Part shown: piece by piece, positions 21,458 through 31,287 of the stretch
How the letters are laid out: every line of letters starts with the position of its first letter
Numbering within the stretch: position 1 is the stretch's first letter
NCBI GenBank assembly: GCA_963773845.1
Contig: CAVZCU010000011.1
Coordinates: 558,001-622,000 of the forward strand
Direction of reading: 5' to 3'
DNA: 64,000 nt
DNA from: SIAJ01 sp963773845
Lineage (GTDB): Bacteria > Planctomycetota > Planctomycetia > Gemmatales > Gemmataceae
The notes under the pieces: model-generated
Told to the model about the DNA's origin: nothing
The model's database searches: none
What the model saw: only the letters and a program-made list of their open reading frames with translations
Translations under genes and position numbers: made by a program

Positions 21458-21912
21458 GAAGCGCGATCCCGTGAGCGTTGGTGCCTAATGGGAATGATAG
21501 GGGACCAATGACCGAGTACCGACAAGTCCGACTGGAAGGAAGAGGAACCTGGCAAAGTCCGAGAATGCGTCGCGGCGGAGGCCGAAGCAAAGCGGTGGTC
21601 CACCGCGGGAGCGAACGCAGTCCCGAACCCAACACAAAGACACGAAGATCACACAAAGACACAAAGAGGAATGGCATTTGTCAAACTTCGTGTCTTCGTG
21701 TGATCTTCGTGTCTTTGTGTTGGGTTCTTTCTTGTCGGCCCCGTCGCTCAGCGTCGGGCTCGCGACTTCGGCCAACTGACAAGAGTCGGATTCGCCAGTG
21801 GACGGCGGTTTGGTCGTATTGCTAATCCTGCTGCTTCTTTCAATCGTCTTCCTAATCTTAATCTTCATCCTACGCATATGCCTCCGGATCTTTTGTGGTG
21901 CAGGAGCCATCG
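21458..21912. other. divergent intergenic region between sucA and the ceramidase/dehydrogenase gene
   Basis: 455 bp separating divergent genes. It must hold the sucA promoter on the left and the promoter of the 21913 gene on the right. In its middle is the long hairpin 21625-21727. The rest is AT-richer and no conserved gene is seen. Confidence 0.5.
21625..21727. repeat. long near-perfect inverted repeat (CACAAAGACACGAAG words)
   Basis: Two 42-bp arms, 21625-21666 and 21686-21727, pair with only two mismatches around a 19-nt loop. The arms are built from repeats of CACAAAGACACGAAG and ATCACACAAAGACAC. It lies between divergent genes, so a simple terminator role is unlikely. Related words occur at 17278-17364 and a distant variant (CACAGAGTCACAGAGG) near 26488. 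Confidence 0.75.
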
Positions 21913-24900
21913 ATGTTGCGATTCTCCATTCTCGCTTTAATCTTGGCCCCTCTCTTCGCCGACGCCGCCGATCTTTATCGCGTTGGCCTCGCCCAGGTCG
22001 ACATCACGCCGTCGCACCCGATCCGCCTCAACGGCTTCGGCTTCCGCCGTACGGAGTCCGAGGGGGTATATCAGCGCATCTGGGCGCGAGCGATGGCAAT
22101 TGAAGACGAGAGCAAGGAACCGGCTTTGCTGATTACGGTCGATATGCTCGGCATCCCCCAGGACATTCGGTCCGAATTGGCTCGGCGTTTCGCGCGCAAG
22201 GCCAACCTCAAGCCCGAGCGGCTTGCCATCACCGCGACGCACACGCATACCGGCCCGATGCTCAAGGGGGCCAACCAGACGCTGTTCGGCGTGCCGATCC
22301 CGAAAGAACATCTCGCCAACATCGACAAATACACCGCGGACTTCCTCGACAAGCTCGAAAAGGTTGGCCTCGAAGCGCTCGAGAAACGCACGCCAGCCAA
22401 GTTGAGCTACGCGATCGGCAGCGTTGGCTTTGCGGCCAATCGGCGGACGAGAGGCGGGCCCGTCGATCACGATCTGCCGGTGTTATTCATTCACGATCCG
22501 AAGGGCAAATTGCGAGCGGTTTACACCAGCTATGCCTGCCATTGCGTCACGCTCTCCTTCAACAAGGTCGGCGGCGACTGGGCCGGCTTCGCGGCCGAGG
22601 AAATTCAAAGCGCATTCTCCGGTGCGATGGCGTTCATCAGCGTAGGTTGCGGGGCCGATTCGAATCCCTCGTCGGGGGTCACCGGCGACAAGGTCGAAGT
22701 TGCCATGCTGCAAGGCCGCGAGGTCGCGAATGAGATCAAGCGACTGAGTTTATCGTTTCGCGCACCAGTTACGGGCAAGATCACGACGAAGTGGAAGCAA
22801 ATCGAACTGCCGCTCGGGTCGCTGCCGACGCGAGCGCAATGGGAAGAGAAAGCCAAACGTAAAGATGCCATCGGCTATCACGCTCGCGTGCAGCTCGAAA
22901 AGCTCGACCGCAAGCAAGCCCTGCCGACCAGGATCGATTACCCAATTCAGACCTGGTCGTTCGGTGACGCATTGGCAATGGTCTTCCTGCCCGGCGAACC
23001 GGTAGTCGATTATTCACTGCGCCTCAAGAAGGAACTCGATTGTCAGCGGCTGTGGATGAATGGCTATGCCAACGCCGCCCCGTGCTACATCCCATCCGAG
23101 CGCGTGCTCAAGGAAGGTGGCTACGAGGGTGGCGGGGCGATGATCTATTACGATCAACCCTGCCCGTTCAAGCCGGGCCTCGAAGAGCCGATCGTCGCCA
23201 CCGTCAAGGAACAACTCGGCAAATCGTTCCCGCCCAAGTTCGATGCGAACAAGGTCCAGGGCACGATGCCGCTGTCGCCGCAGCAATCGCTCGCCAAGAT
23301 CGTGACCAAGTCGAACCTGGTCGTGGAACTGGTCGCCGCGGAGCCGTTGATCGATTCGCCGGTCGCCATCGACTTCGGGCCGGATGGGAAGCTCTGGGTC
23401 TGCGAGATGATCGACTACCCGATGGGGAAGACCGGCAAATACGAACCGGGCGGGCGGATCGTTTTCCTCGAATCGACCAAGAACGACGGCCATTTCGACA
23501 AGGCGACGACGTTTCTCGACAATGTAGCGTTCCCGACCGGTGTCAAAGTCTGGCGAAAAGGCGTGCTGATTTGTGCCGCCCCGGACATTATTTATGCCGA
23601 AGACACGGATGGCGACGGCAAGGCCGATAAGGTGAAAACGCTGTTCAGCGGCTTCGGCGCCGGCAACTATCAGGGTCGCGTAAACGGACTGGAATACGGT
23701 CTCGATGGCTGGGTCTACGGCTCGTGCGGCCTGTTCGGCGGGACGATCAAGAGCTTTAATGGCAAGACCTATCAACTCGGCGACCGCGATTTTCGCATCA
23801 AGCCGGATACGGGGGAACTCGAGCCGGTCACCGGTCGTTCGCAGCAGGGCCGCGTGCGCGACGACTGGGGCAACTGGTTCGGCTGCGACAACAGCACGCT
23901 GATTCGCCACTATCCGCTCGACGATCATTATTTGAAGCGGAACCCATACGTCGTCTCGCCGCCGTCGAGCGTGTTCGTGCCGGCCGACCCGAATCCGAAT
24001 CACCTGTTCCCGATCAAGATCGATCAGCAGCGCTTCAAGCTCTCCGGCCCGCCAAACACGGTGACCGCCGCGTGCGGCCTCTGTATCTATCGCGACAACC
24101 TGCTCGGCGAAGATTTCAAAGGCAACGCCTTCACCTGCGAGCCCGTGAACCTGTGCGTGCATCGATTGAAGCTGACGCCGAAAGGTTGTACCTTCGAAGG
24201 CCACCGCCCCGCCGACGAAAAGGACCGCGAGTTCCTGGCCTCCACAGACAACTGGTTCCGCCCCGTGCAAGCGATAACGGGACCCGATGGCTGCCTGTGG
24301 ATCGTCGACATGTACCGCCACGTGATCGAACACCCACGCTGGATCCCACCCGAAGACGCGGCGAAGCTCGATTTGCGAGCGGGAGCGGGCATGGGACGGA
24401 TTTATCGGGTTCGGCCGAAGGACACTGGGCCGCGCCCGGAGCAGTGGCGACTGCTCGATAAGAAGGGGAACGAACTGTACTTCCTAGGCGGAAGCCGAAA
24501 TGGATGGGTGCGGGACATGGCGGCCCAGCTTATGAGATGGAAGAACCTCCTACCTCCGGCCGCATACGCTTTTGTCGGCCCCTGGTGGCCACCGGACTAT
24601 TTTCCGCTGCACGAACTTGTCGTGGACGGTGAGGACCTAAAGCCGTCCGGTCACTTCATCGACGCCCCCCATCACCCAGCGGTCCGACGGTGGGCGATCT
24701 ACTACACCGCAAAGGAGAAGATTACCGACCCGCAAGTTGGATTGGCTATTGCCGGGCTCGCAAACGATCGCGACGCGCAGGTCCGCCTCCAAGTCGCCTA
24801 CAGCCTCGGCTACTGGGACAACCCTAAAGCCGCCGAGGCGCTCGGCCGCATGGCGATCAAGAACTCGAAGGACCCATACCTTGTCGCGGCCGTTTTGAGC

Positions 24901-26473
24901 AGTGTCAGCAAGAAAAACTTGGCCGGCGTGCTGGCGACAGTGCTTAAGGAATCGGGCGAAGCTGGGCCGCCGCCAATCGTCGTCAGCCAGCTTATGCGCA
25001 TGGCGACCGGCATGAAAAGCACCGCGGCGCAAACTGAATTGCTCAAGGCTGCGACGACGCCGAAGATGGGCAAATACTCCCGCTGGCAATTTGAGGCCGT
25101 GGCCGGATTCCTCGACCGACCAGGCAAGATCGACGCCGCTCTCAGTACCGCCATCGAGGAAATCGGGAAGTCCGCACTACGCGTAGTGGTTGATGAAAAG
25201 GCACCAGAAGCGAACCGAATCGCGGCCCTACTGCTTGTTGGCCGTGGAGCGGTGAAGGACGCAGAAAGCGATGCCCTCGCGGGCATGCTTTCACCCGCGA
25301 CATCGCCTGCCCTTCGCTCGGCCGCCGTAGTGCACCTTGGGCGGATCAAGGATGGTCCCGGGATTCTGGTCAACGGCTGGAAAGCATATCCTCCCGCGAC
25401 GCGGGCCCAGGTCCTTGACGTGTTATTGTCGCGGAGAGATGGGCCTGGGCAAATCCTCGATGCCATACAAACCAAGGCAATCGCCGCCGGCGAAATCGAT
25501 GCCAAGCGCCGCCAGCGCCTGCTGACCAACGCCGACCACACGATTCGTGATCGTGCCGCCAAGCTCTTCGACGGCGCGATCAATCCCGATCGCGCCAAGG
25601 TCATCAAGGCCTATTCCGACGTTCCGGCCAATGGCGACCCGGTCAAGGGCAAGGCGGTCTTTGCGAAGGTCTGTGCCGCGTGTCACAAGCTGGGCGATGT
25701 TGGCGTTCAAGTGGGTCCGGATCTGGCGGCGCTCGCCAATCGTACGCCGGGCTACCTGCTGCAGGAGATTCTCGATCCGAATCGCAACGTCGATTCGCGC
25801 TATGTCGAGTACCAGGCGATCACCAAGAACATGCGCACGGTCAGCGGCATCCTCGTTGGCGAGACGGCGACGAGCATCACGCTCCGTGGTCAGCAACGCA
25901 AGGACGAGACGCTATTGCGCTCGGAAATCGAAGAACTTCGTGGCAGTGGAAAGTCGCTCATGCCGGAGGGGTTGGAGAAGGATTTGCCCAAGAAGGATTT
26001 GGGCGACCTGATCGCCTTCATTTCCGCCACGCGCCCGCCGGCCAAACAATTCCCGGGCAATATCCCCACTCTCCTCAAACCCACCGCCGGCCGCTTGCGG
26101 CTTAGCGCAAACCGCCGAAATTCGCGGCGCCGACATCGCCTTCGAATCCGACTTCAAGAACATCGGCATGTGGCACGGCGTGAATGACGTCGCCGAGTGG
26201 CGCGTCGAAATCCCGACGGCTGCGACCTTCGATGTCTATCTCGATTACGCCTGCGACGCCCACTCCGCCGGCAACGAACTCCTAATCGAAGGCGGCGATG
26301 CGCCGGTTCGCTGGAAAGTGGAGAGCACCGGCGCCTGGTCCAAATACCGCACGGTGAAGATCGGGACGATCAAGCTCGCCGCCGGCGAAGGGCGCATCGT
26401 CGTGCACCCGGCGGGGCCGCTCCGCGGGGCTCTGATTGACCTGAAGGCGGTAAGTCTCGTCCCGCCGAAGTAA
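21913..26473 (+). CDS. secreted fusion: neutral-ceramidase-like domain, TIGR02604-type dehydrogenase, HEAT-like repeats, c-type heme domain (one frameshift)
   Basis: About 1,520 residues. ATG 21913 (MLRFSILALILAPLFADA) gives a signal peptide and has AGGAG at 21902-21906. Residues about 20-440 resemble the neutral/alkaline ceramidase fold (VDITPSHPIRLNG, a zinc-like THTHTGPM, YACHCVTLS). From about 460 comes a beta-propeller of the putative membrane-bound dehydrogenase type TIGR02604 (VAIDFGPDGKLWVCEM, NGLEYGLDGWVYG). HEAT-like helices follow, then a TIGR02603-type heme domain with VCAACHKLG and EILDPNRNVDSRY. The frame shifts near 26100-26115, and the true C-terminus, a CBM-like beta-sandwich (ADIAFESDF, WHGVNDVAEWRVEI), continues to 26473. 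It should act in the periplasm or outside the cell; the substrate is unknown. Confidence 0.75.
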
Positions 26474-26602
26474 CCTCGATTCTTCACCACAGAGTCACAG
26501 AGGACACAGAGAAACTCAGAGTGCCTTGATTCGTTGAACGCTGCGAAGATTTCAAAACCCCTGACAACGGCGAACCCGCCGCGTTGACGCGGCTCCGCTC
26601 GG

Positions 26603-27085
26603 CTAGTTGTCGCCTCGTTTCGATTTTGGGCGTGCCACATCCTCGAAGCGTGCGCGGACGTCGGGGTTCAATACGACGACCAGGGCCCAAATGCTGGCCG
26701 GTAACGAAATCATTCCGCAAGAAATCAACGGAAGGGGAATGAACGATAGGGCGATTGACCAAATCACCAAACGATAACTGCGGAATTTCGCCATTCGACG
26801 AGCGCCAATAATGACCACAAGATTCAGGACGGTACAAATTGCGAAGATCAGAGTGCCGAGGATGACCTCCGGCCACTGAGGCCCATCGTCGTCGTAGAAT
26901 TCTGGATCAACCCACTTCAAGACCATTGCACTTGGAAGCCAAAGGAATCCGGCGATCGATAGTGCGAACTGAATTGCCCCAAACCCCGTCAGGACAAGTC
27001 CAGGCCAGTGGACCCAGCCAGCTATGTTGTTGGGCCGTTTACGAGGCCCGTCATCGTAATCTTCGCGTTGATCATGCTCGCTCAT
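26603..27085 (-). CDS. small integral membrane protein, function unknown
   Basis: 160 residues from ATG 27085 (MSEHDQREDYDDG), which overlaps the stop of the upstream nucleotidyltransferase as ATGA. That overlap decides the start and shows translational coupling. The charged N-terminus is followed by about four hydrophobic segments (for example WVHWPGLVLTGFGAIQFAL, VILGTLIFAICTVLNLVV, IPLPLISCGMISLPASIW). A short basic C-terminal tail follows. I do not recognise the family. Context suggests it is co-expressed with a sugar-nucleotide enzyme, perhaps for envelope work (inference). Confidence 0.6.
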   Translation of the reverse strand: MSEHDQREDYDDGPRKRPNNIAGWVHWPGLVLTGFGAIQFALSIAGFLWLPSAMVLKWVDPEFYDDDGPQWPEVILGTLIFAICTVLNLVVIIGARRMAKFRSYRLVIWSIALSFIPLPLISCGMISLPASIWALVVVLNPDVRARFEDVARPKSKRGDN

Positions 27086-27777
27086 CGCATTGCCTTTGAC
27101 AGGTCCGCGTTCTGCGCATCGTTCCAAGCTTCGACCGTGCCGATCGGCAGCCAGAACGTGGACTGCACGATGTGGAACGGCTCGCGTTTCGCCAGCATGT
27201 CGGGCCACTCTGTTAACTCATACTCATTGCGTTTTGATAGCGTGAGCGGAATGTCGAACACCGTCCGCGGCAGAAGATACGCCCCAATATTTGCGAGGGC
27301 CGGCCCGTCCATGTCCGGCTTTTCCACCAGGCGATCCATGAGGGCGGGGTTGTCCGTCTTCGGAAAGATGATCCCCCACTTGCGGGGGTCGTTCACGGGC
27401 TGCGCCAGGATGCCGGCCGGCGTCGCGGCGAGCTTGGCCAGGTCCGCTGCGCCGTAAATATCGTCGCCGTTGAGAACGAGCATGCGCTCGCTCGTAATAT
27501 GTGGCTGGCAGACGCGGAGCGCATCGCCCGTGCCACGCGGCACTTCCTGACGCACCGTGTGCCAATTGCGGATATGCTGCTGACCAGCGAGATACGCGTC
27601 TACTTGCTCCGCCAAATAATGCGTCACCACTACGAGTCGATCGACCTCAGGAGGCAAGGCGCCAATGATCCAGTCGAGGATCGGCCGGCCCTGGACTTTG
27701 AGTAATGGCTTCGGAACCGTGTTCGTATGTGGGCGAAGGCGAGTGCCCAGGCCGGCGGCGAGTATGACGGCGTCCAT
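27082..27777 (-). CDS. sugar-phosphate nucleotidyltransferase (NDP-sugar pyrophosphorylase family)
   Basis: Makes an NDP-sugar from NTP and sugar 1-phosphate. It is 231 residues from ATG 27777 with AAGGAACAG upstream. The signature LAAGLGTRLRPHT with the PKPLLKVQGRPIL segment is at the N-terminus; VLNGDDIYG holds the metal-binding Asp; FPKTDNPALMDRLVEKP and GAYLLPRTVF follow. It lacks a C-terminal acyltransferase domain, so it is the short single-domain type (RmlA/GCD1-like or MurNAc-1-P uridylyltransferase-like). The substrate cannot be told from sequence. It is coupled to the membrane protein gene downstream. Confidence 0.85.
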   Translation of the reverse strand: MDAVILAAGLGTRLRPHTNTVPKPLLKVQGRPILDWIIGALPPEVDRLVVVTHYLAEQVDAYLAGQQHIRNWHTVRQEVPRGTGDALRVCQPHITSERMLVLNGDDIYGAADLAKLAATPAGILAQPVNDPRKWGIIFPKTDNPALMDRLVEKPDMDGPALANIGAYLLPRTVFDIPLTLSKRNEYELTEWPDMLAKREPFHIVQSTFWLPIGTVEAWNDAQNADLSKAMR

Positions 27778-27805
27778 CAATTCTGTTCCTTTTGCATAAA
27801 GCGGT

Positions 27806-27893
27806 CAGCTCAAAGCTCTCAGCCATCAGCTTTCAGCCGACCCAAGCCATTCTGGCTGACCCCTTACCGCTGATCGCTGATAGCTCGGAGCTG
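27806..27893. repeat. word-type intergenic inverted repeat (AGCTCTCAGCCATCAGC family)
   Basis: Arms 27806-27830 and 27869-27893 pair at 21 of 25 positions around a 38-nt spacer. They are built from CAGCTC, AGCT and TCAGC words. It lies in the divergent gap between the nucleotidyltransferase start (27777) and the lipoprotein gene (28071). The rest of that 293-bp gap shows no gene. Confidence 0.6.
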
Positions 27894-28070
27894 AGATTCT
27901 CTTGCCCATCTTATCTCGGCACAAGGCTCGTCTGGGAAAAATGGGTTAAGCACAAAAGCCGCGTATGCCGAAAGAAACGGTGAAAGATGGGCGGTCCACG
28001 TTGACCGCTGGATTGTCCCAATATTGCTGGCGCAGGAGGCTGCCGGCAAAATGGACCAGGGAGGGAACCC

Positions 28071-28333
28071 ATGCGCAAAATGATGACGGCCGCCCTGTTG
28101 GCGATGCCATTCGCCGTTGGTTGCACTCATGTCGGCGGGATCTGCGATTGCGGCCGATTCCGGGCGACTCGACGGGCTACAACCCGCACGTGACGTATCA
28201 CGCAACCTGCCCCGGTTGCGACGCCCCGCCACCACTCGTCTCCTCGGCGAGCACGTCGACGGTGTCGACGAAAGGTGACAATTCGTTCGAGTCGATCGGC
28301 GCCCCGAAGACGATGCCGAACAAGGTGAGGTAA
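28071..28333 (+). CDS. small lipoprotein (one frameshift)
   Basis: About 86 residues. ATG 28071 with AGGGAGG about 6 nt upstream. The N-terminus MRKMMTAALLAMPFAVGC is a lipoprotein signal with Cys 18 as the lipidation site, followed by THVGGICDCG. Between 28145 and 28162 the frame must change: the continuation GDSTGYNPHVTYH, with the Cys pair in CPGCD and ending NKVR, is in another frame. The two halves fit as one short Cys- and Ser-rich envelope protein. Single-base error or a real lesion cannot be told apart. Function unknown. Confidence 0.6.
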
Positions 28334-28398
28334 GAATCGATCCACCGATGTCGCGGACGATGCTGACAGCGTCATCTGGACGCCACCGACCAAAAGCA

Positions 28399-28481
28399 AA
28401 TTGGACCGGATTAACAGGATTGACTGGATGAAAGACAAGCTTGGATTCTCATCCGGTTGATCCCGTTAATCCCGTCCAATT
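28399..28481. repeat. word-type intergenic inverted repeat (GGATTAACAGGATTGAC family)
   Basis: Arms 28399-28431 and 28449-28481 pair at about 28 of 33 positions around a 17-nt loop. The arms contain AATTGGAC, GGATTAAC and GGATGA. It lies just before the dioxygenase gene at 28533, about 65 bp after the lipoprotein stop. Confidence 0.65.
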
Positions 28482-28532
28482 GAGTTTTGTCGGAAACGTC
28501 CATCTGCGACATCGGTGGATAAAATAGTCCCG

Positions 28533-29627
28533 ATGGACGCCATCTTTACCCGTCGCGGGTTCTTGCCCGAGCCCGATCCGGTCACGCACTTCCCGCCCAA
28601 TTCCGAGTTCGCGCCACTCGACGAGATCGGCCGCGATCTGCCGAGTCTGCTCGAAGACAAGGGCTTTCGTGCTTTTGCCCGCTCGTTGTCGCTGCCGGCG
28701 TGGCCCGACGGTCAAATCACGCCCGAGCAGTTACCGTACTTGCGGCTCTACTACGTTCGCCTCGGCTTCCTGGCCTCCGCCTACATCAACCAAGTGCCGT
28801 TGCCGCCGGAATCGATGTTGCCCAAGAACATCGCACTGCCGCTTTGCGGCGTAGCGCGATTGCTGAACCGCCCACCAATCCTGAGCTACGACGGCTATGC
28901 CCTTTACAACTGGAAGCGCTTTCGAGCCGAAGAGCCTATCGCACTCGGCAATATTGATACGATCCAGAATTTCGTGCACATGTACGACGAACACTGGTTC
29001 ATCCTCGTGCACGTCGAGATCGAAGCGAACGCCGCCCAGATATTTGCAGCGATCGAGAGCATGAAGCCCGCTCTCCGGGCCGGCCGCCGCGGCGAGGAGA
29101 TCGACACCGGGCTGGCCGAAATCGCCAAGGCGGTCTGGAAGCAAGTCGAGGTGATTCGCCGGATTCCCGAAAAGATGGATCCTCACCAGTATTTCAAGAC
29201 GTTTCGGCCATACATCCGCTTCTTCGAACACGTCGTCTACGAGGGGGTCGAATCGGCGCCGATGAGCTTTCGCGGCGAGACCGGCGCGCAATCGAGCATT
29301 CAGCCAACGCTGGTGGCATTTCTCAAGATTCCGCATCAGCCATCGCTGTTGACGAATCACTTGAACGACATGCGGCAATTCATGCCGGCTGCCCACCGAG
29401 CAATGATCGAAGAAGTGGAAGCCTTGCCGCCGGTGAAGCCTTTGGCGAGCCAGGACGTGTTCAACGACGTCCTGGAAGCAATCGCGACATTCCGCGAAGT
29501 ACACTTTGGCTGGGCGGAGTTGTACATCCATCGCCACGTCCAAGATCCGCGCGGCACGGGCGGCACACCGTATCGCCAGTGGCTACAGCAACTCATCGAC
29601 GAAACCCGGCGGCACCGGATTGGATAG
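28533..29627 (+). CDS. indoleamine 2,3-dioxygenase family heme enzyme
   Basis: Opens the indole ring of tryptophan to N-formylkynurenine with O2 and heme; cytoplasmic. It is 364 residues, typical of bacterial members. Start ATG 28533 (MDAIFTRRGF); an in-frame GTG lies six codons upstream. Family landmarks are SYDGYALYNWKR, DEHWFILVHVEIE, the conserved block YEGVESAPMSFRGETG followed by AQSSIQP, and the region MPAAHRAMIEEVE with the His expected to bind heme iron; the C-terminal GTGGTPYRQWLQQL is also typical. No kynureninase or other kynurenine-pathway gene is next to it, so its role (tryptophan breakdown or NAD synthesis) is open. Confidence 0.9.
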   Translation: MDAIFTRRGFLPEPDPVTHFPPNSEFAPLDEIGRDLPSLLEDKGFRAFARSLSLPAWPDGQITPEQLPYLRLYYVRLGFLASAYINQVPLPPESMLPKNIALPLCGVARLLNRPPILSYDGYALYNWKRFRAEEPIALGNIDTIQNFVHMYDEHWFILVHVEIEANAAQIFAAIESMKPALRAGRRGEEIDTGLAEIAKAVWKQVEVIRRIPEKMDPHQYFKTFRPYIRFFEHVVYEGVESAPMSFRGETGAQSSIQPTLVAFLKIPHQPSLLTNHLNDMRQFMPAAHRAMIEEVEALPPVKPLASQDVFNDVLEAIATFREVHFGWAELYIHRHVQDPRGTGGTPYRQWLQQLIDETRRHRIG

Positions 29628-30290
29628 GCGTCGCGAACGCGAGCCCCCGTTCAGCCTCGTCCCTGGCGAAAACACGCGCAAAAAAGAACCCGAGAAAATC
29701 GACAAACCCCCTAGCGGTCGGAGCGGCGTCACAATACAGGGAGTTGTCCCCTAGGGGCCAATGCGCGCCGAGGCCGGAAGGAATGGTGGTCCAATGGTAC
29801 AAAATGGAACATTTTGGAACACGGAAAAAAGATACTACGCCTCGTCTGCGACGTTCGTCCGATGCGTAGCGGAACTCGCCAGAGTTCCGTCTGGCTCATG
29901 CCAAAACGGAGGTTTCGCGATTTCCGCTACGACGCGAGTAGCGGAACTCGCCAGAGTTCCGTCTGGCTTGCGCCAAACGGAATTCTGGCGACTTCAGCTA
30001 CGATGCGAGGCAGTTGTCCGCGTATCGACAACAAATTATCGATACGCACCCGATAAGGGCCTACGCCACTCGCCGACACGGGGACGGACCGCCGGCCTGT
30101 CCCAAGTCCAAGGCGCAGCCGGATAGACTGAGAAGGTCCTGGCCGGCGAAGAAGCTTGGGCGAATTTTGTCACAACCCGGCCGGACGACAGCCGTGACTT
30201 GCGTTGCCACTGAGTTTGCGCGATAATTCGTCTATCAACCATCGCGATCGGTCCTGGTGCCGGCCGTTCGCATCTTACCGAGGATCGGTC
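29628..30290. other. 663-bp intergenic region with two tandem palindromes
   Basis: No convincing gene. The tandem palindromic units at 29863-30004 are the main structure. The part 30005-30290 should carry the promoter of the secreted TPR protein, with GAGG at 30280-30283 as its RBS. Confidence 0.5.
29863..30004. repeat. two tandem palindromic units of about 70 bp
   Basis: Units of about 29863-29932 and 29935-30004 each begin with GTAGCGGAACTCGCCAGAG and end with its imperfect complement (CTGGCGACTTCAGCTAC in unit 2). In unit 2 the 30-nt arms pair at 26 positions. The two units are highly alike in their left arms and more diverged in their right arms. This is a REP-like or BIME-like arrangement. 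Confidence 0.65.
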
Positions 30291-31186
30291 ATGCGCCCGT
30301 CCTTTCGCATCGCCCTGACGCTTCTGGTTGCGTTGTTCGCTTTCACGAGCGATAGCCAAGCTCAATTCCGTGGCGGGTTCGGTCGTCGTCACACGACATT
30401 CTTCCAAGTCCGCACGGGGCCGCTCAGTTCGTTCACGTACATTTCCAGCGGCTATGGATTTGTCGTTCCGATCTACAACTCGGGCTGGTATTACGGGCCC
30501 GGCGGCATCCCGATTTACAACAATCCTTATTACAACCCGCAGCCACCGGTTGTAATTCAGAACATCGTTCAGCAGCCGGTGGCGGCGCCTGCGCCCCCGG
30601 CCGTCAGCCGGTCATTCCCGCGGAGTTTGGCCCGGCGGCCAAGAAGCCGGCGGCGCCGAAGGCAATGAAGCCGCTCGGACCAGCGCCACCCATGATCGCT
30701 CCCGAACCGCCCGCGCCCGCACCGCTGGGCCGAGCCGATGCCGACCACATCGCCGAGGCGGGCCGCAAAGCGTTTGCCGCCGGGCAATACGGCCGGGCGC
30801 TCGAATTATTCCGGCGGGCAGCCACAATCACGCCCAATGAACCATCTGCCCATTACTTGATCTCGCAGGCACTTTTCGCGCTGGGCAAATATCGAGAGTC
30901 GGTCGCGGCCATCGCAACGGGCATGGCGCTTCGAGCCGACTGGTCCGAGGCTCGATTCGTCGCACGCGATCTGTATGGAAGGAAGCCGGAGGCTTTCGAC
31001 GACCAGCTCCAATCACTTCGACAAGCCGTGGATCAATTTCCCGCGGATGCCACGCTGCTATTCCTCCTGGGTCATCAACTTTGGTTTGATGGCAAGCACG
31101 AGGAAGCGAAGGCGCTGATTTTGAAGGCTCGGATGTTTGGCAAGGACGCGACTCCCGCGGAGGCATTTCGGGTCGCGACGCGATGA
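30291..31186 (+). CDS. secreted or periplasmic TPR protein (one frameshift)
   Basis: About 298 residues. ATG 30291 gives the signal peptide MRPSFRIALTLLVALFAF with cleavage probably after SQA. A Gly/Tyr/Pro-rich region follows (SGYGFVVP, YYGPGGIPIYNN), then a Pro/Ala linker. Near 30595-30610 the frame changes by one base; the linker (QPVIPAEFGPAAKKP) and TPR part continue in the second frame to 31186. The TPR helices include DHIAEAGRKAFAAGQYGRAL, ALFALGKYRESV and LLGHQLWFDGKHEEAKA. It is likely an envelope scaffold protein. The partner is unknown. Confidence 0.65.
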
Positions 31187-31189
31187 ATA

Positions 31190-31274
31190 GAATGACGAAT
31201 GACCGGCGCGTGACCCACCGATGAACCAATTCGCCTTCGACATCGGTGGGTCATGCGCCGGTCATTCGTCATTC
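31190..31274. repeat. near-perfect intergenic hairpin (GAATGACGAATGACC family)
   Basis: Arms 31190-31223 and 31241-31274 pair at 33 of 34 positions around a 17-nt loop. It begins 4 nt after the stop of the TPR protein and ends about 14 nt before the ABC-F start, filling the whole gap. It could serve as a terminator or attenuator between the two, but lacks a clean T-run. Confidence 0.75.
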
Positions 31275-31287
31275 CCGAGGTTGCTGG

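Noticed and set aside
23014..24333. 439-codon minus-strand frame inside the ceramidase/dehydrogenase gene
   Set aside because: The plus-strand protein has clear domain motifs throughout this stretch, so the opposite frame is a GC-driven shadow.
26488..26525. CACAGAGTCACAGAGGACACAGAG words after the fusion gene
   Set aside because: Similar in style to the other intergenic words, but I found no complementary arm nearby, so it is not listed as a hairpin.
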